NCBI GenBank assembly: GCA_028407765.1
Contig: JAOOJU010000008.1
Span: 1 to 32,406 of the forward strand
DNA: 32,406 nucleotides
Direction of reading: 5' to 3'
From: Rickettsiales bacterium
Lineage (GTDB): Bacteria; Pseudomonadota; Alphaproteobacteria; Methylaequorales; Methylaequoraceae
Shown here: positions 27,882 through 32,406 of the stretch, piece after piece
How the letters are laid out: each line of letters begins with the position of its first letter
How positions within the stretch are numbered: position 1 is the stretch's first letter
Program-made: the position numbers and the translations under genes
The notes under the pieces: generated by a model
The model's input: the letters and a program-made list of their open reading frames with translations, nothing else
What the model was told of the DNA's origin: nothing
The model's database searches: none

Positions 27882-28490
27882 CTAATATAGATTTTGTGCT
27901 GCCACCATAAAATATAACATCGGAATAGAAAGAAGAGTGTTTGTCCTTGAAAATAACATTGCCTTTTTGGCTGCGGCAGCTTTTTCTTCAGGAGAAACTT
28001 CAATAATACCTAATGCTCTTTTCTGATTTGGCCAAATCACTCCCCAAACATTAAAAGCCATTATAATTCCAAGCCACATCCCAATTCCAATCATCAAACT
28101 TTTTGGATCTGAACTACTTAAAGTTAAAGCATCATGTATGTAACCATTGAGATAACCTAAAATTAATCCTGTGATTAATGTAACTAAAGCAGCCCATCTA
28201 AACCAGAATAATGCAGCTGGTGCTATTACTTTACCTATAGCTGGTTTTTGTGCATCGGGAATATTCGGCATATTTGGAATTTGAACAAAATTGAAATACC
28301 ATAACAGTCCAATCCACATTACACCTGACAAAACATGCAACCATCTAAAAAAAAATGAAGTATAACTATAATCAAAATATACAATTTCAGAAATTCCGTT
28401 TGTTAACCCTAAGATTACGATTAGTAATAGAATGCCTAAAATTACAGTTTTCGGTAAAGATGTAAGTATACTTATCATTATGTCTCCCAT
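27882..28490 (-). CDS. PuuD-like (urate hydroxylase N-terminal family) integral membrane protein
   Basis: FFFRWLHVLSGVMWIGLLWYFNFVQIP, FRWAALVTLITGLILGY, AFNVWGVIWPNQKRALGIIEVSPEEKAAAAKKAMLFSRTNTLLSIPMLYFM; no C-terminal cytochrome c motif visible. Confidence 0.7.
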   Translation of the reverse strand: MGDIMISILTSLPKTVILGILLLIVILGLTNGISEIVYFDYSYTSFFFRWLHVLSGVMWIGLLWYFNFVQIPNMPNIPDAQKPAIGKVIAPAALFWFRWAALVTLITGLILGYLNGYIHDALTLSSSDPKSLMIGIGMWLGIIMAFNVWGVIWPNQKRALGIIEVSPEEKAAAAKKAMLFSRTNTLLSIPMLYFMVAAQNLY

Positions 28491-28684
28491 ATATAATTTA
28501 TAATAAAATTAGATTATATATTATAAAAAAAAAATTATGTAAATATTAATGAGAAATTTTTTATAAGTTTTATTAATTCAAAATTTTTCTTACTGATAGA
28601 ATTCAATTTTAATATCAATAGACTATTGTTGCTAAACATTAAATTATATAAATACATTTACATACTTCTTTATAAAGTTTTTGT

Positions 28685-29323
28685 ATGATTATGAGTGAAT
28701 TAAAAAAAAAAAACTATTTTAGATATCTTCAGTTGCTTTTTTTAGATTCAAAGAAAGCAAAAAGTAGCATAGCTTTAATTTTTTTATTAGAATATGAAAT
28801 GATAAAAATATTTTATTCTACAGAAGAGCCTCTTCTGCGAAAAGTCAAATATCAATGGTTAATTGAAGAGCTTGAAAAAAGAAATAGTGACTTTAATTTA
28901 GCAAATAACCTTATTAAATGTTTTAAAAAATTATCTATTAAAAAAGAAATAATTAGGTTATTAAATTATTTTATAAAAATTGAGAATGACATGAAATCTC
29001 CATATAATAATCTTAATTTTTTCAAGAAAGTAAACATTCTTTTTAATGAAATCTTTAAAAAGATAATGCTTAAAGAAGAAGATTCTTATAAAATTTCTTT
29101 TTTCTCTCAATTAATGTATTTCTATTATTTAGGTAATGAAATAAAAAACTCTTTTAATAATGAGTTTGAGATTATTTTCAAAACAATAAATTTTAATGAG
29201 CTTGATTGTTTTGAGAAAACATTCATAAAAATTTCTATGAATCAAATAAAAAAACAGAAGTTTTTAAAAATTTCTAAATTAGAATTTTTATTTAAGTCAA
29301 TTTTTTGTATCATCTATAGATGA
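28685..29323 (+). CDS. Short squalene/phytoene synthase-like (NDUFAF6-type) protein, divergent
   Basis: YFRYLQLLFLDSKKAKSSIALIFLLEYEMIKIFYSTEEPLLRKVKYQWLIEEL resembles the family segment around '(S)EPLLGQIRLQWWRDAL'; position downstream of secDF fits common alphaproteobacterial order. Confidence 0.5.
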   Translation: MIMSELKKKNYFRYLQLLFLDSKKAKSSIALIFLLEYEMIKIFYSTEEPLLRKVKYQWLIEELEKRNSDFNLANNLIKCFKKLSIKKEIIRLLNYFIKIENDMKSPYNNLNFFKKVNILFNEIFKKIMLKEEDSYKISFFSQLMYFYYLGNEIKNSFNNEFEIIFKTINFNELDCFEKTFIKISMNQIKKQKFLKISKLEFLFKSIFCIIYR

Positions 29324-29592
29324 AGAGTTATATGAAGTTGCTTTTATTATGTTTTTTGTGTTTGGCTAATTTTAGTTTGGCTATTTTTTTTAGTAAAATT
29401 TTTTATATATTAGCTTTATTTTTTGGTATCTCTATAATTTTATTTAAATTTCATCAATTAGAATTAATGATTTTAGAAAAAAAAAAGACTATGTCTATTT
29501 GTACTAATAAAAAAAATCAGGAAAAAGATAATGTAAGTGCAGAAGAACATCCTATTATCGTTTCCGCGAGAGAACGTTTGAATAAAAAATAA
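29320..29592 (+). CDS. Small membrane protein of unknown function
   Basis: 90 aa, about two hydrophobic segments then a polar tail ending EEHPIIVSARERLNKK; 4-bp overlap with the upstream gene. Confidence 0.6.
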   Translation: MKSYMKLLLLCFLCLANFSLAIFFSKIFYILALFFGISIILFKFHQLELMILEKKKTMSICTNKKNQEKDNVSAEEHPIIVSARERLNKK

Positions 29593-29593
29593 T

Positions 29594-32406
29594 TTATAAA
29601 ATTTCCCTAAGGCATTCTGCTGTGGAATTTTTTTTAACTTTAGTTAAATCTTCTAAACTCCCTTCAAAAAGAATATGTCCACCCTTTTCACCACCCTCTG
29701 GTCCTAGATCGATTATCCAGTCTGAAGTCTTTATTACATCCAAATTATGTTCAATAACAATTATAGTATTCTTTTTATCAACTAATTTATGCAGCACATC
29801 AAGCAGATTTTTTACATCATGAGAATGTAAACCTGTTGTTGGTTCATCAAGAATATAGATTGTTTTACCTGTGGATCTTTTTGAAAGTTCTTTTGATAAT
29901 TTAATCCTTTGAGCTTCACCTCCTGATAAAGTTGTGGCAGATTGTCCTATTTTAATATAATCTAGCCCCACTAATTTAAGTGTTTCTAATTTTTTATAAA
30001 TTGATGGAATAGCTTTAAAAAAATTTAAACCTTCCTCCACGGTCATATCAAGAACATCAAAAATACTTTTTTCCTTGAATTTTACTTCTAAGGTCTCTCT
30101 ATTAAACCTTTTACCTTTGCAAGATTCACATTTAACATAAACGTCAGCTAAAAAGTGCATTTCAATCCTTATTAAACCGTCACCTTGACATTTTTCACAT
30201 CGTCCACCTTTTACATTAAATGAGAACCTTCCGGGAAGATAACCTCGTACTTTTGATTCTGGTAAGTTTGCATACCAGTCTCTAATAAAAGTAAAACATC
30301 CTGTATATGTTGCTGGATTTGACCTAGGTGTTTTTCCTATTGGATTTTGATCTATTTTAATTATTTTATCAATAAACTCATAGCCTTTAATTGTATCAAA
30401 AGCTAGTGGAACTTCTTTAGATTTATTAATTGTTTTTGACAGTGCTTTGTAAAGAGTTTCAATAACTAATGAAGATTTACCTCCACCAGAAACTCCTGTA
30501 ATAGAAATAAATTTTTCAAGGGGAAACTTAACATCAAGAGTTTTAAGGTTGTTTCCACTAGCTCCTTTAATTTGAATAAATTTATTTGAAATATCGCGAA
30601 GATTTTTTTTAGGAGAAATTTTTAGGGTTCTATTTAAGTATTGAGCCGTAAGACTATTTTTTACTTTTTTTACTTCTTTGGGACTTCCTTGAGCTGTTAC
30701 TCTTCCTCCATTAATTCCGGCACCAACACCTATATCAATTAAATGATCGGCGGCTAAAATTGTTTCTTCATCATGTTCAACTACAATAACACTATTTCCA
30801 AGGTCTCTAAGTTTAATAAGTGTTTTGATTAATTTTTTATTATCTTTTTGGTGTAGACCAATTGACGGTTCATCAAGTACGTATAATACTCCAGTAAGAC
30901 CAGAGCCTATTTGAGATGCTAATCTTATTCGCTGACTTTCTCCACCTGACAATGTTGTAGAACTTCTTGATAAATTTAAATAACCTAATCCAACATCTTT
31001 AAGAAATATTAATCTATTCTTTATTTCTTTGATAATCTTATTACTTATTTCTTTTTGAAAATTAGAAAGTTTTTTTTCTAAACTTTCAAACCAATTGTAT
31101 GAATCAATAATGGATAAGTTTGAAATATCAAATATAGTTTTTTTATCAATTTTTACACACATTGCCTCACCTTTTAATCTCGAACCATTGCAACTTTTAC
31201 ATACAAACTTGTTCATATATCTTGATAGTTCATCTCTTTGCCAAAGGTCAGACCTGGAAAGTCTTTTTTTTAAAAAACCAATAACACCCTCATACTTTTT
31301 CTTACTATTATTTCGCTCTTTATAATATGAAAATTTTATATTTATTAGTCTATCGCTACCATTGAGAATTTGTTTTTGGATTTCTTTATCAATTTCTTTC
31401 CATTTTGTATGTTTACTGATAGAAAAATGTTCCGAAACGTCAGAAATCAATTCAGAATAAAATGGGTTATTTTTTTTATTCCAAGGGATTATTGCGCCAT
31501 CATTCATTGAAAGATTAGGATCACTTACAATTAAAGAAGAATCAAACTCTTCTTTATAACCAAGTCCATCACATTCATAACATGCACCATTTGGACTATT
31601 AAATGAAAAAAGTCTTGGCTCGATTTCTTCTATAGTAAAACCAGAAACTGGACATGCAAACTTAGATGAAAAAATAATATTTTCTTCAGAAACGACGTCA
31701 TGAATATAAATAACACCATCAGAGATATTCAACGCAGTCTCAACAGACTCTGTAATACGATTTATATATTTTTTATTAACCTCTAACCTATCAACTACAA
31801 CTTGAATGGAATGTTTTTTATTTTTATCTAAATCTGGAATATTATCGATAGTTACGTTTTCATTATTTATTCTAAATCTGATAAAACCTTTTCTCTGAAA
31901 ATCCAGTAATTCTTTTTTAAATTCACCTTTTCTATTATTTACAACTGGTGAAAGTAGAAGAATTTTTGACTTATCTTTTAATTTTAATATTGAATCTACT
32001 ATTTCACTTACAGATTGTGATTTAATTTCTTCACCTGTTTCTGGTGAAAATGGAGTTCCCACTCGAGCATATAATAATCTTAAATAATCATATATTTCAG
32101 TAACAGTTCCAACAGTTGACCTTGGATTTTTTGATGTTGACTTTTGTTCTATTGAGATTGCTGGTGAAAGACCTTCTATAAGATCTACATCAGGCTTTTC
32201 CATCATATCTAAGAACTGTCTTGCATAAGATGATAAACTTTCAACATATCTCCTTTGTCCTTCAGCATATATAGTATCAAAGGCCAGTGAAGATTTACCT
32301 GAACCAGAAAGTCCAGTTATTACAACTAATTTATTTCTCGGTATATTGATTGTTATGTTTTTCAAATTATGTTGTCTAGCCCCAACAATTTGAATAAAGT
32401 CCAAGG
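29594..32406 (-). CDS. uvrA: Excinuclease ABC subunit A (5' end at or beyond window edge)
   Basis: [138 protein letters not shown]. The first M in the track is a TTG at 32402-32404, so the true start may lie just outside. Confidence 0.98.
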   Translation of the reverse strand, partial: LDFIQIVGARQHNLKNITINIPRNKLVVITGLSGSGKSSLAFDTIYAEGQRRYVESLSSYARQFLDMMEKPDVDLIEGLSPAISIEQKSTSKNPRSTVGTVTEIYDYLRLLYARVGTPFSPETGEEIKSQSVSEIVDSILKLKDKSKILLLSPVVNNRKGEFKKELLDFQRKGFIRFRINNENVTIDNIPDLDKNKKHSIQVVVDRLEVNKKYINRITESVETALNISDGVIYIHDVVSEENIIFSSKFACPVSGFTIEEIEPRLFSFNSPNGACYECDGLGYKEEFDSSLIVSDPNLSMNDGAIIPWNKKNNPFYSELISDVSEHFSISKHTKWKEIDKEIQKQILNGSDRLINIKFSYYKERNNSKKKYEGVIGFLKKRLSRSDLWQRDELSRYMNKFVCKSCNGSRLKGEAMCVKIDKKTIFDISNLSIIDSYNWFESLEKKLSNFQKEISNKIIKEIKNRLIFLKDVGLGYLNLSRSSTTLSGGESQRIRLASQIGSGLTGVLYVLDEPSIGLHQKDNKKLIKTLIKLRDLGNSVIVVEHDEETILAADHLIDIGVGAGINGGRVTAQGSPKEVKKVKNSLTAQYLNRTLKISPKKNLRDISNKFIQIKGASGNNLKTLDVKFPLEKFISITGVSGGGKSSLVIETLYKALSKTINKSKEVPLAFDTIKGYEFIDKIIKIDQNPIGKTPRSNPATYTGCFTFIRDWYANLPESKVRGYLPGRFSFNVKGGRCEKCQGDGLIRIEMHFLADVYVKCESCKGKRFNRETLEVKFKEKSIFDVLDMTVEEGLNFFKAIPSIYKKLETLKLVGLDYIKIGQSATTLSGGEAQRIKLSKELSKRSTGKTIYILDEPTTGLHSHDVKNLLDVLHKLVDKKNTIIVIEHNLDVIKTSDWIIDLGPEGGEKGGHILFEGSLEDLTKVKKNSTAECLREIL

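Noticed and set aside
1-32406. CRISPR array, transposon or phage module
   Set aside because: No regularly spaced direct repeats, terminal inverted repeats with a transposase, or phage structural genes were seen on either strand.

Overview
AT-rich window with compact, mostly co-directional genes. Gene content and order point to a streamlined, probably marine, alphaproteobacterium; that lineage call is inference from synteny and composition. From left to right the window holds: the 3' part of an ABC-transporter ATPase plus its ABC-2 permease; a small accessory surface-glycan segment (GT2 glycosyltransferase, NAD-dependent epimerase, NodU/CmcH-type carbamoyltransferase) ending in a gene-poor stretch next to tRNA-Asn(GTT) and tRNA-Cys(GCA); then a long core block. 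The core block is divergent pcm-like, tolC family, valS, alpha/beta hydrolase, ilvD, xthA, HesB/ErpA-type, dgt, argS, SPOR, nagZ, scpA, scpB, tatA, tatB, tatC, serS, pcm, LysM+LytM lipoprotein, DUF815-type ATPase, yajC, secD, secF, PuuD-like membrane protein, short squalene/phytoene-synthase-like protein, small membrane protein, uvrA. I found no CRISPR array, transposase, phage module or recognisable defence system. The most notable signals are: (1) the glycan/carbamoyl segment with a foreign codon style and a nested dyad just upstream of the carbamoyltransferase; (2) a conserved alphaproteobacterial gene scaffold with specific members missing (no DUF2497/PopZ gene between tolC and valS, no surE between serS and pcm, no Mth938-type gene after secF); (3) degenerate versions of known enzymes (pcm-like paralog, LytM protein, squalene/phytoene-synthase-like protein); and (4) long poly-A tracts inside essential genes. 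I do not see convincing evidence for a wholly new system.
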